Assembly (NCBI GenBank): GCA_030726725.1
Contig: JANRDC010000004.1
Location: 186,001-250,000 of the forward strand
Length of the DNA: 64,000 nt
Reading direction: 5' to 3'
Source: Flavobacteriaceae bacterium
GTDB taxonomy: Bacteria; Bacteroidota; Bacteroidia; Flavobacteriales; Flavobacteriaceae
The notes beneath the pieces are model-generated. The model did not search any database, was not told the origin of the DNA, and was given only the letters and a program-made list of their open reading frames with translations. Below are positions 45,035 to 54,577 of the stretch, in pieces. Numbering within the stretch: position 1 is the stretch's first letter; each line of letters starts with the position of its first letter. The translations under genes and the position numbers were made by a program.

Positions 45035-45904
45035 CTAGGCATACTGAGTAAATAGCTCAGTAGCTTTATTGTGGGCGGCCTCAAAAGCCATCCATGAAAC
45101 CCCAGTTTCTATTTTTTGCGCCGTAAAATGGGACAACATTTTTTCGGTGGGCATATTACCCGTCAGCGCATCCATAGCCATGGGACACCCCCCAAAACCC
45201 TGAATGGCTCCGTCAAATCGCCTACAACCGCCCCGAAGCGCAGCGGTCAGCTTCTCGTGCCAATGTTTGGGATGTGTGTGCAAATGCGCCCCAAAAACCA
45301 CCTGGGGATACTGTGGAATCAATGTGGCAAATGCACCTTCCACAGATTCAATACGGGCAGTGCCTACGGTATCAGAGAGTGAAATGATTCCTATGCCCAT
45401 ATCGACTAATTGTCCTACCCAATGAGCGACCAGTTCGGGGCTCCAAGGATCTCCATAAGGATTGCCAAAACCCATAGAGAGGTAGGCGACTACTTCTTGA
45501 CCAGAAGTTTTGGCCAGGGCACAGATATCCTGTAATATCTGCACCGAATCCGCCATGGTCTGGTGGGTATTGCGCATTTGAAAATTCTCAGAGATCGAAA
45601 ACGGGTAACCTAGATACTTGATTTGCTGGTGTTGGGCTGCTTGTTCCGCTCCCCTAAGATTAGCCACAATGGCCAATAGTTCCGTTTTGGTACGGGAAAG
45701 ATCCAAACCAGCCAACACTTCGGCAGTATCAGCCATCTGAGGTATCGCCTTGGGCGATACAAAAGATCCAAAATCTAAGGTGTGAAATCCACAGTTGAGC
45801 AGGGATTGCAAATACAAGATTTTCCTGGGGGTGGGAATCCAGGTTTTAATGCCTTGCATGGCATCTCTAGGGCATTCTACCAATTGTACCTCTGGGATTT
45901 GCAT
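45035..45904 (-). CDS. Hydroxymethylglutaryl-CoA lyase
   Basis: TIM-barrel enzyme that splits HMG-CoA into acetyl-CoA and acetoacetate in leucine breakdown. The N-terminus has VQLVECPRDAMQGI, where the family usually has E-x-RDG. LSMGFGNPYGDPW, SLSDTVGTARIE, GAHLHTHPKHW (metal histidines) and GFGGCPMA (catalytic Cys) follow. The ATG at 45904 gives 289 residues. It lies 2 bases downstream of the LysE-family gene. The PRDAMQ variant is slightly unusual for the family. Confidence 0.88.
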   Translation of the reverse strand: MQIPEVQLVECPRDAMQGIKTWIPTPRKILYLQSLLNCGFHTLDFGSFVSPKAIPQMADTAEVLAGLDLSRTKTELLAIVANLRGAEQAAQHQQIKYLGYPFSISENFQMRNTHQTMADSVQILQDICALAKTSGQEVVAYLSMGFGNPYGDPWSPELVAHWVGQLVDMGIGIISLSDTVGTARIESVEGAFATLIPQYPQVVFGAHLHTHPKHWHEKLTAALRGGCRRFDGAIQGFGGCPMAMDALTGNMPTEKMLSHFTAQKIETGVSWMAFEAAHNKATELFTQYA

Positions 45905-45906
45905 CC

Positions 45907-46539
45907 TTAAAAATAAGCAATATCCAGAGAATAGAGGAGAAAGACCCCCAAAAGCAGCAGTACAATAGCTTGTATACGGTTGATCCAAAGCCCTGCAGCA
46001 GGCAACTGGGTCAAGACTTTTTGCAGTCTGTATCCCGCAAAAGCCACTGCGCTAAACACGATTAAGGTGACACCAGAAAAAATCAAGCCCAGGACAGTCA
46101 TTTGCCACCAAACAGGGGTGGACGGCGCATAGAGAAACCCGGGGAAAAACGCCATAAAAAACAAAGCTACCTTGGGGTTTAATGCATTCATCAAGAAGCC
46201 TTGGCCGTACAAGGCCAGTCCGCTTTTGTCTTGGGCGTCACTCCATGTCAAAGCACTTACAGTTTTGGCGCGATAAGACTGAATTGCCAAATAAAAAAAA
46301 TAGATCGCTCCAAAAATCAACAGCAAATTTTTAGACCAGGGCAACTGGAACAACAAGGTAGACACCCCTGCACTGACCAGCAAAGTGTGCCAAAGACAGC
46401 CTGTCACTAGTCCGAATACCACAGCCATCGCTTTTTTGGGGTGATATACCATGGATTGGACAGCCACATATAAGATGTCCGGTCCAGGCATCAATGCCAA
46501 GATCACTGATTGCAATAAAAACAACCAGAGCAATTCCAT
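45907..46539 (-). CDS. LysE/RhtB family amino-acid exporter
   Basis: 210 residues with six helices. The N-terminal ALMPGPDILYVAVQSM and FLMNALNPKVALFFMAFFPGF are the LysE-family motifs. It exports amino acids or similar small metabolites; which one is unknown. It lies between pyrD and HMG-CoA lyase with 2-3 base gaps, so it is co-transcribed with both. Confidence 0.9.
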   Translation of the reverse strand: MELLWLFLLQSVILALMPGPDILYVAVQSMVYHPKKAMAVVFGLVTGCLWHTLLVSAGVSTLLFQLPWSKNLLLIFGAIYFFYLAIQSYRAKTVSALTWSDAQDKSGLALYGQGFLMNALNPKVALFFMAFFPGFLYAPSTPVWWQMTVLGLIFSGVTLIVFSAVAFAGYRLQKVLTQLPAAGLWINRIQAIVLLLLGVFLLYSLDIAYF

Positions 46540-46542
46540 GAC

Positions 46543-47598
46543 TTAAATCTGTGGTGTTTTTTGAGCCTGTTCAATGAGGGCTTTATTGATGGCGTGAATT
46601 AAGGCTGGTCCTTCATAGACAAATCCTGTGTACAGCTGAACCAAAGAAGCTCCTGCCGCTAATTTATCCAGCGCATCCTGAGCTGTATGAATCCCACCAA
46701 CGCCGATGATGGGGAAAGATCCCCCGCTGTGTTGGTGTAAAAATCGGATGACTTCAGTACTTCTTTGCGCCAGTGGTTTACCGCTCAAACCGCCTGTTTC
46801 TTCAACAAGCGATGGATCACTGATCAAACCAGAACGGCCAATGGTAGTATTGGTCGCAATAACTCCATCTGTTTGGGTTTGCTGTACGATATCGACAATA
46901 TCCATCAATTGTTCGTCAGTTAAGTCTGGAGCAATTTTTAACAATATAGGTTTTTCAACAACCCCGTGTAAGGATGCTAGATCAGCGCCCTTCTTTTTAA
47001 GCGCTGCCAGCATGGACATCAATGGTTCCTTATCTTGAAGTGCGCGAAGTCCCGGGGTGTTGGGCGAGCTGACATTGACCACAAAATAATCAACTACAGT
47101 GTAGAGCGAGGTCAAACAGATCAAATAGTCACTGAGTGCCTCCTCGTTTTCAGTTGCTTTGTTTTTTCCGATGTTTCCACCCACCAAAACAGATTTGTTG
47201 TGCCGAAGTCTTTGAACAGCCGCGGCCACACCTTGGTTATTAAACCCCATTCTGTTGATGATGGCCTGGTCCTTGGGCAATCTAAAAAGTCTTTTCTTGG
47301 GATTACCGGGTTGTGGTTTAGGGGTAACAGTACCTATTTCGATAAATCCAAATCCCAAATCGGAAAGCCCTTGCACACAAAGCGCATCTTTGTCAAAACC
47401 AGCTGCTAAACCCACTGGATTTTTAAAGCGCAGACCGAATACTGTGCGTTCTAATGCTGGGTGGTCCTTGGTGAAGACTTTATTGTACAAACGGAGCAAT
47501 CCTAAGGAAGAAAACCACCGTAACCAGGTAAACACCTGGTGGTGTACCCACTCCGGGTCGCATCGAAACAACAGCGGTTTGACGATTCTTTGATACAT
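46543..47598 (-). CDS. pyrD: Dihydroorotate dehydrogenase (quinone), class 2
   Basis: Membrane-associated flavoenzyme of pyrimidine synthesis. The N-terminal helix [16 protein letters not shown] is the class 2 membrane tunnel. [56 protein letters not shown] (catalytic Ser) and [12 protein letters not shown] follow. I use the ATG at 47598 (351 residues). It begins 18 bases after the yajC terminator stem and heads the pyrD-lysE-HMG-CoA lyase unit. Confidence 0.95.
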   Translation of the reverse strand: MYQRIVKPLLFRCDPEWVHHQVFTWLRWFSSLGLLRLYNKVFTKDHPALERTVFGLRFKNPVGLAAGFDKDALCVQGLSDLGFGFIEIGTVTPKPQPGNPKKRLFRLPKDQAIINRMGFNNQGVAAAVQRLRHNKSVLVGGNIGKNKATENEEALSDYLICLTSLYTVVDYFVVNVSSPNTPGLRALQDKEPLMSMLAALKKKGADLASLHGVVEKPILLKIAPDLTDEQLMDIVDIVQQTQTDGVIATNTTIGRSGLISDPSLVEETGGLSGKPLAQRSTEVIRFLHQHSGGSFPIIGVGGIHTAQDALDKLAAGASLVQLYTGFVYEGPALIHAINKALIEQAQKTPQI

Positions 47599-47615
47599 AG
47601 CTAAAGGATACAAAA

Positions 47616-47636
47616 AAGGCCGCCTTCGGCGGCCTT
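47616..47636 (-). terminator. Terminator after yajC
   Basis: 9-bp stem AAGGCCGCC / GGCGGCCTT with a 3-base loop. The T-run lies on the minus-strand 3' side (A-run at 47612-47617), so it ends the nusB-DUF1573-yajC transcript before pyrD. Confidence 0.85.
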
Positions 47637-47652
47637 AAGACTTCAACAAAAC

Positions 47653-47931
47653 TTATTTAACCTTGTTGGCACTTTGACTCATTTCCATAGAGATGGCCGT
47701 GCGGTCAAATTTGATTTTACCTGCCATGGTCTCCACGACACAAGTTCCATCATCGTTTAATTCAACTATTTTACCATGCATGCCGCTTTTGGTGACAATT
47801 TTGTCTCCTTTTGACATTGCATTGACAAATTCTTTTTCTTGTTTTTGACGTTTCATCTGTGGGCGAATCATAAAAAAATACGCAACCACCATGATCATCA
47901 ATAAGGGCAAAAACTGGTTAAGTGCCTCCAT
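47653..47931 (-). CDS. yajC: Preprotein translocase subunit YajC
   Basis: 92 residues: one N-terminal membrane helix (LLMIMVVAYFFMI), the RPQMKRQKQEKEFVNAM linker and the small cytoplasmic domain with GDKIVTKSGMHGKIVEL. It is an accessory subunit of the SecDF-YajC complex. It lies 3 bases downstream of the DUF1573 lipoprotein gene and ends at a strong terminator. Confidence 0.94.
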   Translation of the reverse strand: MEALNQFLPLLMIMVVAYFFMIRPQMKRQKQEKEFVNAMSKGDKIVTKSGMHGKIVELNDDGTCVVETMAGKIKFDRTAISMEMSQSANKVK

Positions 47932-47934
47932 ATA

Positions 47935-48381
47935 TTAGTTATTCGCTTCGATAAAAGCTTCGATTTTAATATTTTCAAACCCACTAGCTGTATTGGCCTC
48001 CACGCGGATGGTTTTGGTCACTTTATTCATTCCAGTCCCATTGAAGTTTACAGTCAATTGCCCGCTGTCTCCAGGAGCAATTGGGGTGTTTTTGGGATAA
48101 TCAGGCACAGTACAGCCACAGCTAGACGTTGCATTGGTGATGATAAGCGGTGCTGAACCCGTGTTGGTAAAGGTAAATACTGTTTGTTGTGCTTCACCTT
48201 CTTTGATGGTTCCAAAATCGTGGGTTGTTTTTTCAAACGCCATCACAGGCAACTGAGTGCTGGGTGTTTGAGCAGTGCTTTCCACGGTAGTTTCAGCAGC
48301 AGTTTCTATGGTTTCCACAGCTTTGTCTTTACAAGAAGTCAGCGCCAGTGCGAGTACCAAAACAGAAGTAATAGTTTTCAT
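47935..48381 (-). CDS. DUF1573 lipoprotein
   Basis: 148 residues from the ATG at 48381. It has a lipoprotein signal with lipobox ALTSCKDK (Cys at about 17) and a Thr/Glu-rich linker. Then comes an immunoglobulin-like DUF1573 domain (FEKTTHDFGTIKEGEAQQTVF, FTNTGSAPLIITNATSSCGC, PIAPGDSGQLTVNFN). DUF1573 domains are related to ASPM/SPD-2/Hydin-type modules. Function unknown, likely periplasmic structural or binding. It lies between nusB and yajC on one transcript. Confidence 0.87.
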   Translation of the reverse strand: MKTITSVLVLALALTSCKDKAVETIETAAETTVESTAQTPSTQLPVMAFEKTTHDFGTIKEGEAQQTVFTFTNTGSAPLIITNATSSCGCTVPDYPKNTPIAPGDSGQLTVNFNGTGMNKVTKTIRVEANTASGFENIKIEAFIEANN

Positions 48382-48422
48382 GTGCATAGTAATGAATTTA
48401 TTAAAGGCCTAAATTAAAACAT

Positions 48423-49367
48423 TTAGAGTAATCCCCTACCCTTTTTTTGCAGTCTTTGGCTCGCCACAAATTCCTTGGTGAGCACATCTAAAATACCATT
48501 GATAAAGATGCTGCTTTTCGGAGAAGAATACTCTTTGGCAATCTCCAAATACTCGTTTAGGGTAACTCTTTCTGGGATTTCAGAAAAAAACAGCAACTCA
48601 CAAATCGCCATCTTGAGCAAAAGCGCATCTACCTCGGCAATCCGCTCTTTATCCCACTGAGGAGTTTTTGCGATAAACTCATCTTCCAGGAGTTGGTTGT
48701 TTTCATGGGTCTTTTGGAGTAATTCTCGGGCAAAAATCAAATCATCCTCTGCAATTTTCCAGTCGGGAAGTGCGGTTCCAGAAGACTGAGCAGTCCACTT
48801 TTTTAACTCTTTAAGCAAATATGTGTTGACCGTTGGAATATCATCGACCCAGGTGATTTGATCGTCTTCCAAAAGGTCGTACAAGCGTTCGTTGGGTGCA
48901 ATTACCTCTTTAAACAGAGAAATAAGCACTTTTTGATCGATGACCCATCCTTCCTGTTCGCTGAGCATGTAGTTTTGGTACCACTTGCTCGCTACAATAT
49001 CTTGGTGAATCATTTTTACGTATTCCGGATGCAGGTACCAAATATTCATTTTTTTGGCGGCCAATGCTTCCCTGAGCGGTCCATCGTTTTTTAGACGCAA
49101 CAACAAAGCGTTTTGCGCCCACTTATTGGGGTTAGGGAATGGAGAGGGATCTCCTTTGATGTATTTTTTCTCGGAGTGGGCACACTGTTCCTCGGCGTAT
49201 TGTTGCAGTTCGATAAACAAAGAAAGCATGGACAAGTAGAGTGCATTCATTTGGTTCATGCTTTTTTGCACAAAAACCCACTGCTCTGTCACGGGGGTTT
49301 GAGGGCTGTGATGTAGCGAATACAAACCTTGCATGACTTTGATTCTGATGTGCCTTCTGGTGAGCAT
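48423..49367 (-). CDS. nusB: Transcription antitermination factor NusB, long form
   Basis: 314 residues. It opens with the NusB-like LTRRHIRIKVMQGLYSL, and the C-terminal third holds the usual core (DKERIAEVDALLLKMAICELLFF, PERVTLNEYLEIAKEYSSPKS, FINGILDVL). Between them lie about 170 extra residues compared with E. coli NusB (139). The long form is normal in Bacteroidota. NusB binds boxA RNA with NusE for rRNA transcription. It is divergent from the MsbA-like gene. Confidence 0.9.
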   Translation of the reverse strand: MLTRRHIRIKVMQGLYSLHHSPQTPVTEQWVFVQKSMNQMNALYLSMLSLFIELQQYAEEQCAHSEKKYIKGDPSPFPNPNKWAQNALLLRLKNDGPLREALAAKKMNIWYLHPEYVKMIHQDIVASKWYQNYMLSEQEGWVIDQKVLISLFKEVIAPNERLYDLLEDDQITWVDDIPTVNTYLLKELKKWTAQSSGTALPDWKIAEDDLIFARELLQKTHENNQLLEDEFIAKTPQWDKERIAEVDALLLKMAICELLFFSEIPERVTLNEYLEIAKEYSSPKSSIFINGILDVLTKEFVASQRLQKKGRGLL

Positions 49368-49395
49368 AAAAAAGAACTTTACTGCGTTAGCGGTG

Positions 49396-49403
49396 CAAAA
49401 CTA
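49396..49403 (-). promoter_or_regulatory. Predicted -7 element (TAGTTTTG) for nusB
   Basis: CAAAACTA on the plus strand reads TAGTTTTG on the minus strand, 28 bases before the nusB start. No TTG at the expected distance. Confidence 0.4.
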
Positions 49404-49483
49404 CAACTTATTTCGCGACCATTCTATGGGATTTAGCCCAAAATTGTTTCCCGACACATGAGGGAAAAGCGTGGGAAACAGGC

Positions 49484-49491
49484 TATATTTG
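49484..49491 (+). promoter_or_regulatory. Predicted -7 element (TATATTTG) for the MsbA-like exporter
   Basis: Exact TAnnTTTG match. Transcription from here supports the ATG at 49521 as start rather than the ATG at 49458, which lies upstream of this element. Confidence 0.5.
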
Positions 49492-49520
49492 CCTGGGGTT
49501 TTTTCCACCCCATACGCTTG

Positions 49521-51281
49521 ATGAAGGCCTTACAACACCTCAATAAATACTTTGCAAAATACCGATTTAAGCTGTTGATCGGCGTATTGATCACGGTCAT
49601 TGCGCGGGTGTTTTCTTTGGTCATGCCTCCTTATGTCAACAAGTCTATTCAGGCGGTTGAGCAGTATGTACAACAGCCTGTCGGCAGCGAATCAGATATT
49701 CAATGGGTGTTGCTGCAGTATATCGGCATCATTGTAGGGGCTGCATTGATGTCCGGATTCTTCACTTTTTTAATGCGCCAAACCATCATCAACGTCTCGA
49801 GATATATCGAGGGCGACTTAAAAAATGAAGTGTTTAAGCATTATATGCGGTTGCATCAAAGCTTTTACAAAAACAACCGCACCGGTGATTTGATGAGCCG
49901 CATCAGCGAGGATGTTTCCGAAGTGAGAATGTATGTGGGGCCTGCCATCATGTACGGAATACAAACCCTGACGCTATTTGCCTGCTTGGTGCCGTTGATG
50001 TTTCTCAAAGACGCTAAACTGGCTACTTACACCCTACTACCGCTTCCAGTCCTCTCTGTTTTGATCTATTTCATCAGCCGCGTGATTCACAAACGCTCAG
50101 CCCAAGTCCAACAATTCTTAGCGGCACTCTCCACCTTTACCCAAGAGACTTTTTCTGGCATTTCAGTGATTAAAGCCTACGGTATAGAAAAATCAGTACG
50201 TCAAGAATTATCGGATTTAGCAGAGGAAGGCAAAGAAAAAAGTATGGCACTCGCTAAAGTAAATGCTTGGTTTTTCCCCATGATGCTGTTGTTGATCGGG
50301 GTGAGCAATCTTTTTGTGGTTTACATCGGTGGACGTCAATACATACAAGGAGAGATCGAGTCTATTGGAATCATACTGGAGTTTATCATCTATGTCAATA
50401 TGTTGACTTGGCCTGTGGCTACAGTGGGCTGGTTGACCTCGATCATACAAAGAGCCGAGGCTTCTCAGCAAAGGATCAACGACTTTTTACACACAGAGCC
50501 GGCGATTGTGAATCAAGCCAAGCATACTGCGCCAATTAGCGGTGCAATTTCGTTTAAAAATGTTTCGTTTACCTATCCTGAGACGGGGATCAAAGCGATT
50601 GACAACTTGTCCTTTGAGGTAACTCCGGGTATGTCACTGGCCATCATCGGAAAAACAGGCTCAGGCAAATCCACCCTGATTGAACTCATCACCCGAATGT
50701 ACGATGTAGACAGCGGCGTTATTGAAATCGATGGGATTCCGATCCAAGAACACGATTTAACTTCGCTGAGACGCTCCATGGGTGTTGTCCCCCAGGATTC
50801 ATTTCTATTCTCAGACACCATCTACAACAACATCGCCTTTGGGGCTGATAACCCAACTGAAGAAACAGTTGTTCAAGCCGCAAAGTGGGCCGCAGTTCAC
50901 CAGAATATTGAAGGTTTTCAAAAAGGATACGATACACTGCTCGGCGAGCGAGGGATCACACTAAGCGGAGGTCAAAAACAAAGGGTATCTATAGCCAGAG
51001 CATTGGTGAAATCCCCACAAATCTACTTGCTCGACGATTGCTTATCCGCAGTAGATACAGAAACAGAGGAGAAAATCCTCCAAAACCTGCAAGAAGTAGC
51101 CCAAAACAAAACCAGCATCATCGTATCGCATAGAGCCTCTGCGGCTCAAGGTGCTGATCTTATTTTGGTGATCGATCACGGCAGATGTGTACAACAAGGC
51201 ACACATGAATCTCTGCTTCAAGAGGAAGGATTTTACAAAAGCCTCTACGAAGGTCAACTACAGAAAAAAGAATTGGACTAA
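49521..51281 (+). CDS. ABC exporter with fused membrane and ATPase domains (MsbA-like)
   Basis: 586 residues from the ATG at 49521. Six helices (to about 320, with KNNRTGDLMSRISEDVSEVR at the coupling helix) precede one ATPase domain: IIGKTGSGKSTLIELITRMYD, VPQDSFLFSDTIYNNIAFG, LSGGQKQRVSIARALVK and LLDDCLSAVDTETEE. Homodimeric exporters of this type flip lipid A or export drugs and peptides. No known MsbA-specific feature decides between them. Confidence 0.9.
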   Translation: MKALQHLNKYFAKYRFKLLIGVLITVIARVFSLVMPPYVNKSIQAVEQYVQQPVGSESDIQWVLLQYIGIIVGAALMSGFFTFLMRQTIINVSRYIEGDLKNEVFKHYMRLHQSFYKNNRTGDLMSRISEDVSEVRMYVGPAIMYGIQTLTLFACLVPLMFLKDAKLATYTLLPLPVLSVLIYFISRVIHKRSAQVQQFLAALSTFTQETFSGISVIKAYGIEKSVRQELSDLAEEGKEKSMALAKVNAWFFPMMLLLIGVSNLFVVYIGGRQYIQGEIESIGIILEFIIYVNMLTWPVATVGWLTSIIQRAEASQQRINDFLHTEPAIVNQAKHTAPISGAISFKNVSFTYPETGIKAIDNLSFEVTPGMSLAIIGKTGSGKSTLIELITRMYDVDSGVIEIDGIPIQEHDLTSLRRSMGVVPQDSFLFSDTIYNNIAFGADNPTEETVVQAAKWAAVHQNIEGFQKGYDTLLGERGITLSGGQKQRVSIARALVKSPQIYLLDDCLSAVDTETEEKILQNLQEVAQNKTSIIVSHRASAAQGADLILVIDHGRCVQQGTHESLLQEEGFYKSLYEGQLQKKELD

Positions 51282-51347
51282 TCTGTTGTTCACCTCAGGT
51301 TTTTTTTTCAAATTTGGTGCTCATGGACACCTAATCCCATGAAGTGT

Positions 51348-51686
51348 ATGGAACAAGAAGAGATCTACTCAAAAGTATTAAGAGCAGGAAGAAGGACTTA
51401 CTTTTTTGACGTCCGAGAAACCAAAGCAGGAGATTATTACCTCACCATTACAGAAAGCAAAAAATTCACCCAAGAAGACGGTTCGTTTCACTACAAGAAA
51501 CACAAAATCTACTTGTACAAAGAAGATTTTGAGGCTTTTAAGGAAACCATGATCGATATGATGGACTACGTTTTTGAGCAAAAAGGCGACCAGATTATCT
51601 CTGATTTCAAAGGCTACGACAACGACGAACAGGAACCAAAATCGACTGGTGGTTCCTTTACGGATGTGACCTTCGACGATATTTAA
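51348..51686 (+). CDS. DUF3276 (PUR-alpha-like) nucleic-acid-binding protein
   Basis: 112 residues from the ATG at 51348 (115 from 51339). The core EEIYSKVLRAGRRTYFFDVR, YYLTITESKKF and HKIYLYKEDFEAF is the single PUR repeat found across Bacteroidota. The structurally characterised members bind single-stranded DNA and RNA. The C-terminal tail is acidic. It stands alone between the exporter and a convergent PlsC-like gene. Confidence 0.87.
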   Translation: MEQEEIYSKVLRAGRRTYFFDVRETKAGDYYLTITESKKFTQEDGSFHYKKHKIYLYKEDFEAFKETMIDMMDYVFEQKGDQIISDFKGYDNDEQEPKSTGGSFTDVTFDDI

Positions 51687-51688
51687 AC

Positions 51689-52720
51689 TTATTTTTTTTT
51701 GATCCACCAAAGTGTGGCCAGGGCGTGAACACCCAGTATTGTGGTGATCCACCAAGAAACACCCATGACTACACCGATGATCGCGATCGCAAAATAGCTG
51801 ACCAACGCGGCCAGAACCGACCAAGTAAGCCGAAAAGTGCTGAGCATCTCTGGCTCTATACTTTTGGCAGGGAAAATCTTAGGCCACAACCACAGAATCG
51901 GCCACCAAATCAACTTGATGAACCCAGGTGTTTTCCGGGTACTGGATATTTGTTGCTGCCCCGCTGAAACAGGGGTTGGGTATTTTTTTAAATAGTCATT
52001 TACTTCAGGAGCACGGGTAATATCTATGCCTTGGGCCAGCACTTGATCCACCCATAAGTCGTGTTTTTCCAAATCTTCAATATGTACAGTACAGGTACAT
52101 ATAGAAGCAAAAACAGCTTGTTTTAAGGCCGTTTGCTCTTCTTGCCCCATCTGCCAGTAATCTTTTACCCTAATGGCTGGAGCTATGTACAAGCGCACGC
52201 GATCGGGAAACTCTGTAAGCTGGGTATAATTTACCCCCATGGGCTGAATCCAAATATCCAGGTCGGGATCTTGGGCTAGCGTTTTGCTCAAAATATGAAT
52301 AAATCCATTTTTGAGCGGTCTTACTTTTCGTTTCCGACCATGGCCTCCCTCTGGAAAGAGCAACAAAGTGTTGCTTTCTTGGATCAACTGTGCGCATCTG
52401 CTGTATATAGCTTCATTTCTCTGCGCAAAATCACGTCCATCGCGCAAACGATAGATCGGCATCATCCGAATATACCGGAGCAAGCGGTGGATCAGGGCGT
52501 TGTTAAACACATCAGCCCTGGCTAAGTAATAAGGATAAAGACCGCTGTAAGTGCCAATCACCAAAGGATCGATCAATCCGTTCTGGTGGTTGGCCAATAC
52601 CATCAGAGGTTTGTCCTTTCTCAAGTGCTCTTTTCCGTGTACTTGAATTTCTTTGTAGTAAACCCAAAGCGCTGAGCGCACAAAAGCGCGTATACACGCA
52701 TTAAATAAATTTTGTATCAT
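51689..52720 (-). CDS. 1-acyl-sn-glycerol-3-phosphate acyltransferase-like protein
   Basis: 343 residues with a PlsC-type domain: the catalytic LANHQNGLIDPLV (His and Asp), then LLFPEGGHGRKRKVRPLKNG as the phosphate-binding FPEG motif. Membrane helices lie at the C-terminus. It acylates lysophosphatidic acid or a related lipid. The charged KRK loop and extra C-terminal length suggest a substrate other than the main PlsC reaction. It overlaps the bile-acid-type symporter gene by 4 bases. Confidence 0.85.
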   Translation of the reverse strand: MIQNLFNACIRAFVRSALWVYYKEIQVHGKEHLRKDKPLMVLANHQNGLIDPLVIGTYSGLYPYYLARADVFNNALIHRLLRYIRMMPIYRLRDGRDFAQRNEAIYSRCAQLIQESNTLLLFPEGGHGRKRKVRPLKNGFIHILSKTLAQDPDLDIWIQPMGVNYTQLTEFPDRVRLYIAPAIRVKDYWQMGQEEQTALKQAVFASICTCTVHIEDLEKHDLWVDQVLAQGIDITRAPEVNDYLKKYPTPVSAGQQQISSTRKTPGFIKLIWWPILWLWPKIFPAKSIEPEMLSTFRLTWSVLAALVSYFAIAIIGVVMGVSWWITTILGVHALATLWWIKKK

Positions 52721-53631
52721 ACCTTATGATTCATCGTATTCCTCATGATCAGGCCCATCAGTAAACCAGATATCAAATGCCAGATTCCCCAGAACGCAGC
52801 GATCAATGCCATAGATCCCAAACCGTTAAAAAAAGTAAAAATCAACATCAATCCCAAGCCTGAATTTTGAATCCCCGTCTCTATGATTAGGGTTTTCTGG
52901 TTGCTGACACCCAACCCAAAAAGTCGGCTCATCCCATAACCTGTTGCCATGGCCAATCCTTGATGTATGAAAACATACCCAAAAAGCAAACCGGAATAAG
53001 CTTCAATCTGGGCTTTATTCTGCAGTAATGCAGCGATGATCAATCCCAAAAAAAACAACAAAGCCCCGCGATTGATCCAAATAGCCAACTTTTTTGCACG
53101 TGTCGGTTGGCTGTGACGCATCCACAAACCCATGCCCAATGGAAATCCCAGCAAAAGGCCCACCAAAACAGCCATAGACCAAACATCCACAGATACGTTT
53201 TGCATGAAAGAAGACCCCGGAGTCCATAAACTAGCGTAAAGCGTAAAATTTAATGGAGTCATCAACACAGCAACTGCGGTGGCCAATGCCGTTAATGAAA
53301 TAGACAGCGCCGTATTGCCTTTAGCGAGTTGGGTGATGAAATTGGATACATTTCCACCGGGGCAAGCAGCCACCATAATCATCCCCAAGCCTACCCCAGC
53401 GGGCGGATTAAACCAGGTAACCAAAAAGAAAGTAACTAGAGGCAGCGCGATAAACTGACTGATCAATCCGGCAATTATAGGTTTTGGCGCCAGCCATAGC
53501 TGCTTAAAATCCCGAGCAGTCAAGTTTAAAGCGATACCAAACATCACCAATCCCAAGGCGATATTCATCACCCATAATGAACCCTCATCAAAATGAATTT
53601 GGGCTTGATCTAAAACTGAAGATTGATTCAT
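52717..53631 (-). CDS. Bile acid:sodium symporter family protein
   Basis: 304 residues, about ten helices. It has the SBF family segments NIALGLVMFGIALNL, MIMVAACPGGNVSNFITQLAKGN (the conserved crossover region) and IETGIQNSGLGLMLI. Bacterial members often carry pantoate, keto acids or other organic anions rather than bile salts. It overlaps csaA and the PlsC-like gene by 4 bases on either side. Confidence 0.9.
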   Translation of the reverse strand: MNQSSVLDQAQIHFDEGSLWVMNIALGLVMFGIALNLTARDFKQLWLAPKPIIAGLISQFIALPLVTFFLVTWFNPPAGVGLGMIMVAACPGGNVSNFITQLAKGNTALSISLTALATAVAVLMTPLNFTLYASLWTPGSSFMQNVSVDVWSMAVLVGLLLGFPLGMGLWMRHSQPTRAKKLAIWINRGALLFFLGLIIAALLQNKAQIEAYSGLLFGYVFIHQGLAMATGYGMSRLFGLGVSNQKTLIIETGIQNSGLGLMLIFTFFNGLGSMALIAAFWGIWHLISGLLMGLIMRNTMNHKV

Positions 53632-53969
53632 GCTATAGGTAACCCATTGGCTACGGTTTGTTGGGGTTGCAGCAATACCACTTGTTGGTCTGACACACTA
53701 CCCAGCACCAAGCACTCACTCATAAAAGAACCGATTTGTTTGGGTGGAAAATTAATCACCGCAATCACTTGTTGACCGATTAACTCATCTGGCGTGTAGC
53801 AAGCAGTGATTTGGGCTGAGCTCTTTTTTTGGCCCAATGGTCCAAAATCAATCCACAGCTGATAAGCTGGATTTCTTGCTCCCTCAAATACCTGGGCTTT
53901 GACCACAGTACCTACCCTGAGGTCAAGGGCGGTAAATTCAGCGTAACTACACAAAGGTTTATTGTCCAT
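53628..53969 (-). CDS. csaA: tRNA-binding protein CsaA
   Basis: 113 residues, an EMAP/Trbp111-type OB fold: FTALDLRVGTVVKAQVFEGA, YQLWIDFGPLG, ITACYTPDELIGQQVIAVINFPPKQIG and MSECLVLGSV. It binds the outside of tRNA as a homodimer and has chaperone-like effects on export. A GTG at 53972 is an alternative start one codon upstream. It overlaps both neighbours, so it belongs to the four-gene operon. Confidence 0.93.
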   Translation of the reverse strand: MDNKPLCSYAEFTALDLRVGTVVKAQVFEGARNPAYQLWIDFGPLGQKKSSAQITACYTPDELIGQQVIAVINFPPKQIGSFMSECLVLGSVSDQQVVLLQPQQTVANGLPIA

Positions 53970-54492
53970 CACTCAAGCGTATTCCTTGTTCTATCTGTGC
54001 GAGGTGGTGGTCCCCATGCCAGGCGTATAGGCCTGCTGTCCAAGCCAATGTTCGCTCTTGCATGCCGTCCGGGTGAACATATCGACGCTTCCACTGTTCA
54101 GCAGTCATCCCCTTCATCAGCAGCAACCATTTGGCGTGTAATGCTTTTACCAAAGCCACCGCATCTTCCATAGGTCCTTGTGCATCGGACTGCAAAGCCC
54201 AAGCGTTCTCGTCATAGGCCTTGATCAGGGGATTATCCTCTGTAAGTGCCCACTTAAACCTGATCATGGCATTCATGTGCGAATCTGCAAGGTGGTGCAC
54301 CAACTGAACATAAGTCCAAGCCCCAGGTCTATATGGACGACTCCAATCCATTTGAGGATGTTGTTCCAATACCGCAACGAGTCGCGCACCAAAGATTCCG
54401 ATTCGCTCCATCCAAGCAATAAGGTCGCTTTCACTGATCTCAGCTGGTGGTTCAAATCGGCCAATAGGGTATACTAAATAATTGTTTTGCAT
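53959..54492 (-). CDS. DinB-like putative metal-dependent hydrolase (YfiT/BstA, bacillithiol transferase-like)
   Basis: 177-residue four-helix DinB fold: YLVYPIGRFEPPAEIS, RPGAWTYVQLVHHLADSHMNA (first metal His) and YAWHGDHHLAQIEQG (second and third). This matches the YfiT/BstA subgroup whose members transfer bacillithiol to electrophiles such as fosfomycin or monochlorobimane. Together with bshC at 1-524, it supports a bacillithiol detoxification role. It is the first gene of the four-gene minus-strand operon. Confidence 0.85.
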   Translation of the reverse strand: MQNNYLVYPIGRFEPPAEISESDLIAWMERIGIFGARLVAVLEQHPQMDWSRPYRPGAWTYVQLVHHLADSHMNAMIRFKWALTEDNPLIKAYDENAWALQSDAQGPMEDAVALVKALHAKWLLLMKGMTAEQWKRRYVHPDGMQERTLAWTAGLYAWHGDHHLAQIEQGIRLSDGQ

Positions 54493-54577
54493 AGATCAAT
54501 GAATGAATTTATCGGTTGATAAAATTAATTTATAAAAGATAACTGATTGAAATCAAATTAATTCGATTATTTAAGTA

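Noticed and set aside
53959-54492. Phage-defence protein because of the name BstA
   Set aside because: The DinB-fold bacillithiol transferase BstA shares only its name with the prophage abortive-infection BstA; the three metal histidines here fit DinB.
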